Origin: Burkholderiaceae bacterium | GTDB taxonomy: Bacteria; Pseudomonadota; Gammaproteobacteria; Burkholderiales; Burkholderiaceae_F | Direction: 5' to 3' | Assembly: GCA_013813185.1 (NCBI GenBank) | Contig: JACCSD010000073.1 | Location: 1 to 7,377, forward strand | Length of the DNA: 7,377 bases | Shown: one piece after another, positions 1 to 5,866 of the stretch | Layout: the number at the start of each line of letters is the position of its first letter | How positions within the stretch are numbered: position 1 is the first letter of the stretch | Translations under genes and position numbers: made by a program | The notes under the pieces: model-generated | Seen by the model: the letters and a program-made list of their open reading frames with translations, nothing else | Told to the model about the DNA's origin: nothing | Database searches by the model: none

Positions 1-28
1 GCGAAATCGTGCTTTAGCCCGATTTCGC
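1..28. repeat. 28-nt near-perfect palindrome (hairpin)
   Basis: Bases 1-9 (gcgaaatcg) are the exact reverse complement of bases 20-28 (cgatttcgc). The symmetry continues inside with gct (11-13) against agc (16-18), so 12 of 13 positions pair around a TT centre, with one T/C mismatch at 10/19. No T-tract follows on the + strand, so it is not a clear rightward terminator. It touches the window edge, so the symmetry may extend further and a T-tract for a leftward transcript would lie outside. It could be a terminator for an upstream gene, an operator, or a dispersed palindromic repeat. The inverted repeat is certain; its role is not. Confidence 0.6.
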
Positions 29-53
29 CGCGGCGGCTGTGAGTACCGCAGTG

Positions 54-74
54 GTCGGCACTTCAGTGCCCGAC
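54..74 (+). repeat. Short inverted repeat (8-bp stem, one bulge)
   Basis: Bases 54-61 (gtcggcac) pair with 66-74 (gtgcccgac) around a TTCA loop, with C71 bulged: five pairs next to the loop and three beyond the bulge. No T-run follows. It lies between the edge palindrome and the likely rpsO promoter. It may be part of the 3' end of an upstream transcript or upstream regulatory DNA; no function can be assigned. Confidence 0.4.
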
Positions 75-92
75 GCCCAGGCAGGCCAGCTC

Positions 93-118
93 CGCCCAAC
101 GCTTGCGCCCAGCGCTTG
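93..118. repeat. 13-bp imperfect tandem duplication
   Basis: Bases 93-105 (cgcccaacgcttg) are followed directly by 106-118 (cgcccagcgcttg), identical except at one position (A99 versus G112). A partial third unit (cgcc) begins at 119. The repeat lies just upstream of the TACAAT box at 135-140, where the -35 region and activator sites would be expected. It may be a local slippage duplication or a duplicated binding site. Confidence 0.55.
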
Positions 119-147
119 CGCCGGCGCGCTGAGCTACAATCGCATGC
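112..147 (+). promoter_or_regulatory. Probable rpsO promoter (TACAAT -10)
   Basis: TACAAT at 135-140 matches the sigma-70 -10 consensus at five of six positions, in a GCTACAAT context common at betaproteobacterial promoters. Transcription would begin near 146-148, giving an rpsO leader of roughly 60 nt. No good -35 is seen at 16-18 bp spacing: the expected window reads about GCGCTT, and the nearby TTGCGC at 116-121 is only 13 bp from the -10. The -10 is therefore credible but the full promoter is not demonstrated. Confidence 0.45.
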
Positions 148-148
148 T

Positions 149-192
149 TTTCACGGCACGGCCATCCTTCCGTGTCCGCGTGTGAAGTTCAC
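149..192 (+). promoter_or_regulatory. Structured rpsO 5' leader (candidate S15 autoregulatory element)
   Basis: Bases 157-161 (cacgg) pair with 170-174 (ccgtg) across an 8-nt loop. An outer stem can form by pairing 150-154 (ttcac) with 182-186 (gtgaa), or alternatively cacg 152-155 with cgtg 179-182. A third, competing mini-hairpin, gtga 182-185 with tcac 189-192, abuts the ribosome-binding site. In several bacterial groups S15 represses its own mRNA by binding leader structures that resemble its 16S rRNA site, with different folds in different phyla. That role here is inferred from position and foldability only. Confidence 0.35.
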
Positions 193-205
193 TGAAAGGG
201 ACGCC

Positions 206-475
206 ATGTCAGTTGCAGATATCAACAAGTCGGAAATCGTCGCCAAGTACCAGCGCGCGCAGGCCGACACCGGATCGCCCGAAGTGCAAATCGCGCTGTT
301 AACCGCGCGCATCAACGAGTTGACCGATCACTTCAAGGCGCACGTCAAAGATCATCACTCACGCCGTGGTTTGCTGAAAATGGTCAGCCGCCGCCGCAAA
401 TTGCTCGATTACTTGAAAGGCAAGAACCCCGATTCGTACAAGGGGCTCATCGATAGCCTCGGACTGCGAAAGTAG
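206..475 (+). CDS. rpsO: 30S ribosomal protein S15
   Basis: This encodes S15, a primary binder of the central domain of 16S rRNA that nucleates assembly of the 30S platform and contacts the 50S subunit through an intersubunit bridge. The product is 89 residues, the same as E. coli S15. The family core is intact: DTGSPEVQIALLT (21-33), HF with H46 (42-46), then KDHHSRRGLLKMVSRRRKLL (48-67) and YLK (69-71), ending in GLRK. I chose ATG 206 because it gives the family N-terminus and has AAAGGG at 195-200 five bases upstream. The reading frame stays open back to the window edge, but that extension does not resemble S15. A strong terminator follows 21 nt after the stop, and pnp lies downstream as in most proteobacteria. 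Confidence 0.98.
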   Translation: MSVADINKSEIVAKYQRAQADTGSPEVQIALLTARINELTDHFKAHVKDHHSRRGLLKMVSRRRKLLDYLKGKNPDSYKGLIDSLGLRK

Positions 476-496
476 TGTCCGATACGAATCATCCAA

Positions 497-527
497 GCCC
501 GCACGGAACGGTCCGCGCGGGCTTTTT
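497..527 (+). terminator. Intrinsic terminator / attenuator between rpsO and pnp
   Basis: Bases 497-502 (gcccgc) pair with 517-522 (gcgggc). After one A/C mismatch the stem continues as cgga (504-507) with tccg (512-515), closing a 4-nt ACGG loop, and TTTTT follows at 523-527. It is the strongest Rho-independent terminator in the window. By analogy with the E. coli rpsO terminator it should end most rpsO transcripts while partial read-through supplies pnp. Confidence 0.9.
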
Positions 528-562
528 GCGTTCTGTCGATGAGATCGGACGCCGCGAATGAC

Positions 563-568
563 AAAGGA
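563..568 (+). promoter_or_regulatory. pnp ribosome-binding site (decides the start)
   Basis: AAAGGA at 563-568 lies 6 nt before ATG 575, a normal Shine-Dalgarno distance. It directly abuts the in-frame ATG at 569, leaving no spacer, and lies downstream of the in-frame ATG at 539. This favours translation from 575. Confidence 0.7.
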
Positions 569-574
569 ATGAGA

Positions 575-2701
575 ATGTTTGAGAAAGTCACGAAAAGTTT
601 TTCATATGGCGCGCATACGGTAACGCTGGAAACGGGCGAGATCGCCCGGCAATCGGACGGTGCGGTGCTGTGCTCGATCGGCGACACAATGGTGCTGGCA
701 ACGGTCGTTGCGCGTCGGGTAGCGAAGCCCGGGCAGGATTTCTTTCCGCTGACGGTCGACTACGTTGAAAAGACCTACGCAGCCGGCCGCATTCCGGGCG
801 GGTTCTTCAAGCGCGAAGGCCGCCCATCGGAAAAGGAAACACTGACGTCGCGCCTGATCGATCGCCCGCTGCGACCCCTGTTTCCCGATGGTTTTTACAA
901 CGAAGTGCAGGTGGTGATTCACGTGCTGTCAGTGGATGCCGAGATCGACCCGGATATTCCGGCACTGATCGGCGCGTCGGCGGCGATGTCGCTGTCGGGC
1001 GTGCCCTTCAAAGGCCCGATCGGGGCGGCGCGCGTCGGCTACGTGGATGGTCAGTACGTGATCAACCCGACCGCGACGCAGCTGAAGACTTCGCAACTGA
1101 ATCTCGTCGTCGCCGGCACCGAGCGTGCGGTGCTGATGGTCGAGTCCGAGGCCGATCAGTTGCCCGAAGATGTGATGCTCGGCGGCGTGATGCATGGCCA
1201 TCAGCAGATGCAGGTCGTGATCAATGCGATTCACGATCTGGTGCGCGACGCGGGCAAGCCGGCGTGGGAATGGCAGCCGGCGGCGAAGAACGAAGCGTTG
1301 ATGGCTTCTGTCGCGCAGAACGCCGGCCAGGCGCTGCGCGAGGCCTACCAGATGCGCAGCAAGCAGGCGCGCTCGAATCGAATCAAGGAGATTTACTCAT
1401 CGACCCTCAGCGATGCGGCAGCCAGCGCCGCAGCGAGTGGTCAGGCGCCGGTCGACGGCAATGAGATGAGCAACATGATGTTCGACCTCGAAGCGAAGAT
1501 CGTTCGCAGTCAGATCCTTGACGGCGAGCCGCGCATCGACGGACGCGATACGCGCACCGTGCGGCCGATCGAGATTCGTCTCGGCGTCTTGCCGCGTACA
1601 CACGGTTCCGCGTTGTTCACGCGCGGCGAAACGCAGGCGTTGGTTATCGCAACGCTTGGCACCAAGCAGGACGAGCAGATCATCGACGCACTGCAGGGCG
1701 AGTATCGCGAGCGCTTCATGCTTCACTACAACATGCCGCCGTTTGCGACCGGCGAAACGGGCCGCGTCGGTGCACCGAAGCGGCGCGAAGTCGGCCACGG
1801 CCGCCTTGCAAAGCGCGCACTGCTTGCGTGCCTGCCGTCGTATGAAGATTTTCAATACTCGCTGCGGGTCGTGGCCGAGATTACCGAGTCCAATGGCTCT
1901 TCGTCGATGGCATCCGTGTGTGGCGGTTGTCTTGCACTGATGGACGCCGGCGTGCCGATGAAGGCGCACGTGGCCGGTGTCGCGATGGGCCTGATCAAGG
2001 AAGGCAACAAGTTCGCGGTGCTGACCGACATCCTCGGCGACGAAGATCATCTGGGCGACATGGACTTCAAGGTGGCGGGCACCGCGACCGGAGTCACAGC
2101 GCTGCAGATGGACATCAAGATCGAAGGCATCACGCGCGAGATCATGCAGGTCGCGCTGGCACAGGCGAAGGAAGCGCGCATGCACATCCTGCAGAAGATG
2201 CAGGATGCGATCGGCGCTTCGCGCGGCGAGCTGTCCGCGTTTGCGCCGCGCATGATCAAGATGAAGATCAATCCGGAAAAGATTCGCGATGTGATTGGTA
2301 AGGGTGGTGCGGTGATTCGCGCGCTGACTGAAGAGACCGGTACGCAGATCGACATCGAGGACGATGGCACCATCATCATCGCCAGCGTGGATCAGGAAAA
2401 GGGCCGCGAGGCGCAGCGTCGCATCGCCGAGCTCACGGCGGAAGTCGAAGTCGGCCGGGTGTACGACGGCACGGTGCTGCGCCTGCTCGATTTCGGCGCG
2501 ATCGTGCAGATTCTGCCGGGCAAGGATGGCTTGCTGCACATCTCGCAGATCGCCAACGAGCGGGTCAACGCGGTCGCCGATTATTTGAAGGAAGGCCAGG
2601 CGGTCAAGGTCAAGGTGATCGAGGCCGACGAAAAGGGACGCGTGCGGCTATCGATGAAGGCCGTTGGCGGCGACGGCACCGCTGCAGCCCAGCAGCAGTA
2701 G
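575..2701 (+). CDS. pnp: Polyribonucleotide nucleotidyltransferase (PNPase)
   Basis: PNPase degrades RNA 3'-to-5' by phosphorolysis, releasing nucleoside diphosphates, and is a cytosolic trimer often part of the degradosome. From ATG 575 the product has 708 residues (E. coli 711). Order: first RNase PH core (about 10-145) with the FFKR loop at 77-80, helical linker, second RNase PH core (about 320-540) with GETQAL, ITESNGSSSMASVCGG and GDEDHLGDMDFK, then a KH domain with GKGG at 575-578 and an S1 domain from about 626. D489 and D495 should match the E. coli catalytic/metal-site aspartates 486 and 492. All key elements are present, so it is expected to be active. The tail after S1 is short (about 13 residues, ending AAAQQQ). 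In-frame ATGs at 539 (inside the post-terminator region) and 569 are alternatives; 575 has correct SD spacing and aligns the FFKR loop with E. coli numbering. Confidence 0.97.
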   Translation: MFEKVTKSFSYGAHTVTLETGEIARQSDGAVLCSIGDTMVLATVVARRVAKPGQDFFPLTVDYVEKTYAAGRIPGGFFKREGRPSEKETLTSRLIDRPLRPLFPDGFYNEVQVVIHVLSVDAEIDPDIPALIGASAAMSLSGVPFKGPIGAARVGYVDGQYVINPTATQLKTSQLNLVVAGTERAVLMVESEADQLPEDVMLGGVMHGHQQMQVVINAIHDLVRDAGKPAWEWQPAAKNEALMASVAQNAGQALREAYQMRSKQARSNRIKEIYSSTLSDAAASAAASGQAPVDGNEMSNMMFDLEAKIVRSQILDGEPRIDGRDTRTVRPIEIRLGVLPRTHGSALFTRGETQALVIATLGTKQDEQIIDALQGEYRERFMLHYNMPPFATGETGRVGAPKRREVGHGRLAKRALLACLPSYEDFQYSLRVVAEITESNGSSSMASVCGGCLALMDAGVPMKAHVAGVAMGLIKEGNKFAVLTDILGDEDHLGDMDFKVAGTATGVTALQMDIKIEGITREIMQVALAQAKEARMHILQKMQDAIGASRGELSAFAPRMIKMKINPEKIRDVIGKGGAVIRALTEETGTQIDIEDDGTIIIASVDQEKGREAQRRIAELTAEVEVGRVYDGTVLRLLDFGAIVQILPGKDGLLHISQIANERVNAVADYLKEGQAVKVKVIEADEKGRVRLSMKAVGGDGTAAAQQQ

Positions 2702-2716
2702 TTTTCAATGGGCTCC

Positions 2717-2740
2717 GGCGCCCACAACGGCGCCTTTGTC
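2717..2740 (+). terminator. Probable weak terminator after pnp
   Basis: A perfect 6-bp GC stem, ggcgcc at 2717-2722 with ggcgcc at 2729-2734, closes a CACAAC loop and is followed by TTTGTCT. It starts 15 nt after the pnp stop. The stem is stable but the T-tract is short and interrupted, so termination may be leaky. Its location just downstream of the ATG at 2708 argues against that codon as the start of the next gene. Confidence 0.55.
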
Positions 2741-2743
2741 TGC

Positions 2744-4858
2744 ATGCGTCGCGCCGCCACGAGAATTCTCTTTCTGATCGCGGGCGCTGCGTGGGTCACC
2801 ACGCTGCCGGCACAGACTGCCATGTCCAACGAACTCGACGATCCGTATCTTTGGCTCGAAGAAGTTGACGGCGCGCGCGCGCTCGATTTCGCGCGCGCAG
2901 CGAGCACACGTACGTTGTCCGAGCTGCGCGACCGTGCGGAGTTTGCGCAGATTCGAGATGAAGTGCGCGACGTGCTCGACTCGCGCGAGCGCATTGCGCA
3001 GGCGGCCGTGCATGACGATCACCTTTACAACTTCTGGCAGGACCGTGCCAACCCGCGCGGCCTCTGGCGCCGCACGACGTGGGCCGAATATCGGAAGACG
3101 CAATCGGCGTGGGAAACGGTGCTCGACGTCGACACGCTCGCGCGCGACGAGAAAGAAAACTGGGTATGGAAGAACGCGCAGTGTCTGCCACCCAGCGGTG
3201 ATCGCTGCCTGATCAGTCTTTCGCGCGGCGGCGGCGACGCGGTCGTGGTGCGCGAGTTCGATCTTGTCAAAAAACAATTCGTCGGCGACGGATTTGCCTT
3301 GCCCGAAGCGAAATCCGACGTTGACTGGCGCGACCGCGACACGATCTATGTCAGCACCGATTTCGGGGCCGGCAGTCTGACTGACAGCGGCTATCCGCGA
3401 ATCGTGAAGCGCTGGAGTCGCGGCACTCCGCTCGCACAGGCCGTCACCGTTTTCGAGGGGCAACGCACCGACGTCGGTGTCGGCGCGTGGGTCGATCACG
3501 ACGTGCGCGATGGCACGACGAGGGTGACAGAGGGTGTGCGTCGCTCGATCGCGTTCTACAACGGCGAAACTTTCGTGTTGCGTGACGGTGTGCCGGTGCG
3601 CCTCGCGGTGCCGAATGACGCCGCCGCACAGATCGTCGGCCCGTGGCTCGTCCTCCGGCTGCGCACCGCGTGGGACATCGGTGGCCGCTCGTATCCGGCC
3701 GGCGCGCTGATCGCCGCGAAGACGCAGGAATTTCTGGACGGAAAGCGCGCGTTTGAAGTTTTGTTCGAGCCGACCGCGCGCACTGCGCTGCAGAGGGACT
3801 GGTCCGTTACCCGCAACACGATCGTGCTCGACGTCCTCGACAACGTCCGCAGTCGTTTGTGGGTGCTGACACCATCGAGCAGCGGCTGGCGCCGCGAGGA
3901 AATTGCCCTGCCACCCCTGGGCGCAGCGAATGCGCGGCCGCTCGATCGCTACGCGTCGGATCAACTCTTCATCACCTATCAGGATTTTCTGACGCCGCCG
4001 ACGCTGTTCGTCGGCGCCGCCGGACAACCGATCGAGAAGCTGAAGTCGACGCCGGCGTTTTTCGACGCGTCGCACATGACCGTGCAACAGCTCGAGGCGG
4101 CGTCGCGCGATGGCACGCGTGTGCCGTACTTCGTTATCGGTCCGGCCGGCGTGAAGAATGCGCCGACGATGCTGTACGGCTACGGTGGCTTCGAGAACGC
4201 GCTCGAACCGTTCTACAGCGGCGCGCTCGGTCGCGCGTGGCTCGCGCGCGGCGGAGTGCTGGTTATCGCAAACATTCGCGGCGGCGGAGAGTTCGGGCCC
4301 GCGTGGCATCAGGCAGCGTTGAAAGAAAGGCGCCAGAACGCGTTCGACGATTTCATCGCGATTGGCGAAGATCTCGCGCGGCGCGGCATCGCGCAGCCGA
4401 AGCAGATCGGCATTCGCGGCGGCAGCAACGGCGGGTTGCTGGTCGGTGCCGCGCTGACGCAGCGGCCCGAACTGTTCGGCGCCGCCGTAGCGCAGGTGCC
4501 GCTACTCGACATGGAGCGCTACAGCAAGCTGCTGGCCGGTGCGAGCTGGGTGGCCGAGTACGGCGATCCGCATGTGCCGGAGCACTGGGCTTACATCGCC
4601 AAGTACTCGCCGTACCAGAACGTGCGTAAGGATGCGCGCTACCCGCCGACACTGTTCGTCACGTCGACACGCGACGATCGCGTGCACCCCGCACACGCGC
4701 GCAAGATGTTCGCGCGTATGCGCGAACAGGGGCACGACGCCTGGTACTACGAGAACATCGAAGGCGGCCACGGCGCGGCGTCGAACAATGAACAGCGCGC
4801 ATTGATGACGGCAATCGAATACACGTTCTTGTGGAAGCATCTAGGAGGGAAGCCGTGA
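2744..4858 (+). CDS. Exported S9A-family serine peptidase (prolyl oligopeptidase type)
   Basis: This is a prolyl-oligopeptidase-family (MEROPS S9A) serine peptidase, cleaving oligopeptides typically after proline; the exact substrate is unknown. From ATG 2744 it has 704 residues. Residues 1-26 look like a signal peptide: MRR, a hydrophobic stretch (ILFLIAGAAWVTTL), then PAQTA. Next come DDPYLWLEEV, typical of S9A N-termini, a beta-propeller region (about 80-420) and a C-terminal alpha/beta-hydrolase. The oxyanion-site motif YGYGGF is at 478-483, NIRGGGEFG follows, and GGSNGG carries nucleophile S561. The acid is D644 or D645 in RDDRVH, and H676 is in GGHGA. The triad is complete. Only two cysteines occur (147 and 155), compatible with a periplasmic disulfide. 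ATG 2708 (716 residues) is in frame but precedes the terminator stem; ATG 2822 would give a cytosolic form. None has a good SD. The gene overlaps the next one by 4 nt. Confidence 0.9.
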   Translation: MRRAATRILFLIAGAAWVTTLPAQTAMSNELDDPYLWLEEVDGARALDFARAASTRTLSELRDRAEFAQIRDEVRDVLDSRERIAQAAVHDDHLYNFWQDRANPRGLWRRTTWAEYRKTQSAWETVLDVDTLARDEKENWVWKNAQCLPPSGDRCLISLSRGGGDAVVVREFDLVKKQFVGDGFALPEAKSDVDWRDRDTIYVSTDFGAGSLTDSGYPRIVKRWSRGTPLAQAVTVFEGQRTDVGVGAWVDHDVRDGTTRVTEGVRRSIAFYNGETFVLRDGVPVRLAVPNDAAAQIVGPWLVLRLRTAWDIGGRSYPAGALIAAKTQEFLDGKRAFEVLFEPTARTALQRDWSVTRNTIVLDVLDNVRSRLWVLTPSSSGWRREEIALPPLGAANARPLDRYASDQLFITYQDFLTPPTLFVGAAGQPIEKLKSTPAFFDASHMTVQQLEAASRDGTRVPYFVIGPAGVKNAPTMLYGYGGFENALEPFYSGALGRAWLARGGVLVIANIRGGGEFGPAWHQAALKERRQNAFDDFIAIGEDLARRGIAQPKQIGIRGGSNGGLLVGAALTQRPELFGAAVAQVPLLDMERYSKLLAGASWVAEYGDPHVPEHWAYIAKYSPYQNVRKDARYPPTLFVTSTRDDRVHPAHARKMFARMREQGHDAWYYENIEGGHGAASNNEQRALMTAIEYTFLWKHLGGKP
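4843..4849 (+). promoter_or_regulatory. Strong Shine-Dalgarno for the quinone oxidoreductase
   Basis: AGGAGGG lies within the last codons of the peptidase gene, 5 nt before GTG 4855. It is the best SD match in the window. It fixes the GTG as the start: the in-frame ATG at 4870 is 20 nt away and the ATG at 4831 lies upstream of the SD. Confidence 0.85.
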
Positions 4859-5865
4859 GTGCGCGCTCGATGCAGGCCATTGAAATCTCGCAGCCCGGCG
4901 GACCTGAAGTGCTACGGCTGACCGAACGTCCCATTCCGCAGCGGGCAGCAGGCGAAGTTCTGATTCGAGTCCAGGCAGCTGGCGTGAATCGCCCCGATGT
5001 TCTGCAGCGCAAAGGCGCCTATGCACCGCCTGCCGGAGCCTCCGATCTACCCGGGTTGGAGGTTTCGGGCTCTATCGAAAGCGGCAACGCAGGAAACTCG
5101 GGCTTTAAGATCGGCGATGAAGTGTGCGCGCTGGTCGCAGGCGGCGGCTACGCGGAGTTTTGCGTCGCGCCGGTTGCGCAGTGCTTGCCGAAGCCGCACG
5201 CATTGTCATTTGCGGAAGCCGCCGGACTGCCCGAGACCTACTTCACCGTCTGGAGCAACGTCTTCGACCGCGCGCGGCTGGTGCCTGGCGAATCGCTGCT
5301 GGTACAAGGCGGTTCGAGCGGCATCGGCGTAGCAGCGATTCAGTTGGCGGCGGCGCTCGGGAGCACCGTATTTGCAACGGCCGGCAGCGACGAGAAATGC
5401 CAGGCTTGCGTCGATCTCGGCGCGAAACGGGCGATCAACTACCGGACAGAAGACTTTGCGGAGGTTATCAAGGTAGACACGAACAGCCGCGGCGTCGATG
5501 TGATCCTCGACATGGTGGCTGGCGACTATCTGCCACGCGAGATCGCATCCCTAGCGGACGACGGCCGCCTGGTTTTTATCGCGCTTCTCGGCGGCTCCAA
5601 GGCGACTTTGGATATGAGCGCGGTTCTGCGTCGCCGATTGACCGTGACCGGCTCAACGTTGCGTCCGCGCTCGGTTGCGTTCAAAGAAGCGATCGCCAAG
5701 CGTCTGCGCGAAGTGGTTTGGCCGTTGATCGAGTCTGGGCGCGTCAAGCCGATGCTGTTTCGCACATTTCCACTCGCTCAAGCGGCCGACGCGCATCGGT
5801 TGATGGAATCGAGCCAGCACGTAGGCAAGATCGTGCTGACGGTCGGCGCAGACGGGGGCACGTAA
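4855..5865 (+). CDS. NAD(P)H-dependent quinone oxidoreductase, PIG3-like zinc-independent MDR family
   Basis: This medium-chain dehydrogenase/reductase belongs to the zinc-independent quinone oxidoreductase branch (TP53I3/PIG3, QOR-like). Members reduce quinones or related electrophiles with NAD(P)H in the cytosol; the true substrate is unknown. The 336-residue product starts MSARSMQAIEISQPGGPEVL. It has the GroES-like N-terminal motif GVNRPDVLQRKG followed by YAPP and PGLEVSG, then GLPETYFTVW, and the Rossmann dinucleotide motif GGSSGIG at 152-158. The cysteine and histidine zinc ligands of alcohol dehydrogenases are not evident. Length is normal. GTG 4855 overlaps the peptidase stop (GTGA) and has an excellent SD, so translation is probably coupled. 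The stop is followed after one base by the tpiA start. This oxidoreductase commonly lies near tpiA-secG in betaproteobacteria. Confidence 0.93.
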   Translation: MSARSMQAIEISQPGGPEVLRLTERPIPQRAAGEVLIRVQAAGVNRPDVLQRKGAYAPPAGASDLPGLEVSGSIESGNAGNSGFKIGDEVCALVAGGGYAEFCVAPVAQCLPKPHALSFAEAAGLPETYFTVWSNVFDRARLVPGESLLVQGGSSGIGVAAIQLAAALGSTVFATAGSDEKCQACVDLGAKRAINYRTEDFAEVIKVDTNSRGVDVILDMVAGDYLPREIASLADDGRLVFIALLGGSKATLDMSAVLRRRLTVTGSTLRPRSVAFKEAIAKRLREVVWPLIESGRVKPMLFRTFPLAQAADAHRLMESSQHVGKIVLTVGADGGT

Positions 5866-5866
5866 G

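Noticed and set aside
3..17. Last codons (EIVL, stop at 15-17) of an upstream gene
   Set aside because: Four codons are too few to identify or support a gene, and the stop lies in the loop of the palindrome. It can be decided only with sequence to the left.
2..205. Open frame in phase with rpsO reaching the window edge, suggesting a longer S15 or an upstream fusion
   Set aside because: ATG 206 has a good SD and gives the exact 89-residue family length. The upstream translation is Arg-rich and unlike S15, and crosses the likely promoter and hairpins.
413..442. Promoter-like TTGAAA - 18 bp - TACAAG inside rpsO that could drive pnp
   Set aside because: The bases encode the conserved S15 C-terminal segment (LKGKNPDSYKG), so the match can come from protein constraint. 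It also lies upstream of the terminator and would not bypass it.
539..574. pnp starting at ATG 539
   Set aside because: It has no SD, sits just after the terminator T-tract inside a possible hairpin, and adds 12 residues not typical of PNPase N-termini. ATG 575 has AAAGGA at the correct distance.
1397..2539. 380-codon minus-strand open frame antisense to pnp
   Set aside because: It has the same composition-driven shadow pattern, lies opposite highly conserved PNPase sequence, and shows no start signals or recognisable domain.
2705..4309. 534-codon open frame on the minus strand, antisense to the S9 peptidase
   Set aside because: The sense strand encodes a complete family protein with a full catalytic triad. 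The antisense product is rich in Arg, His and Ala without recognisable motifs, as expected when high GC and biased third positions remove stop codons.
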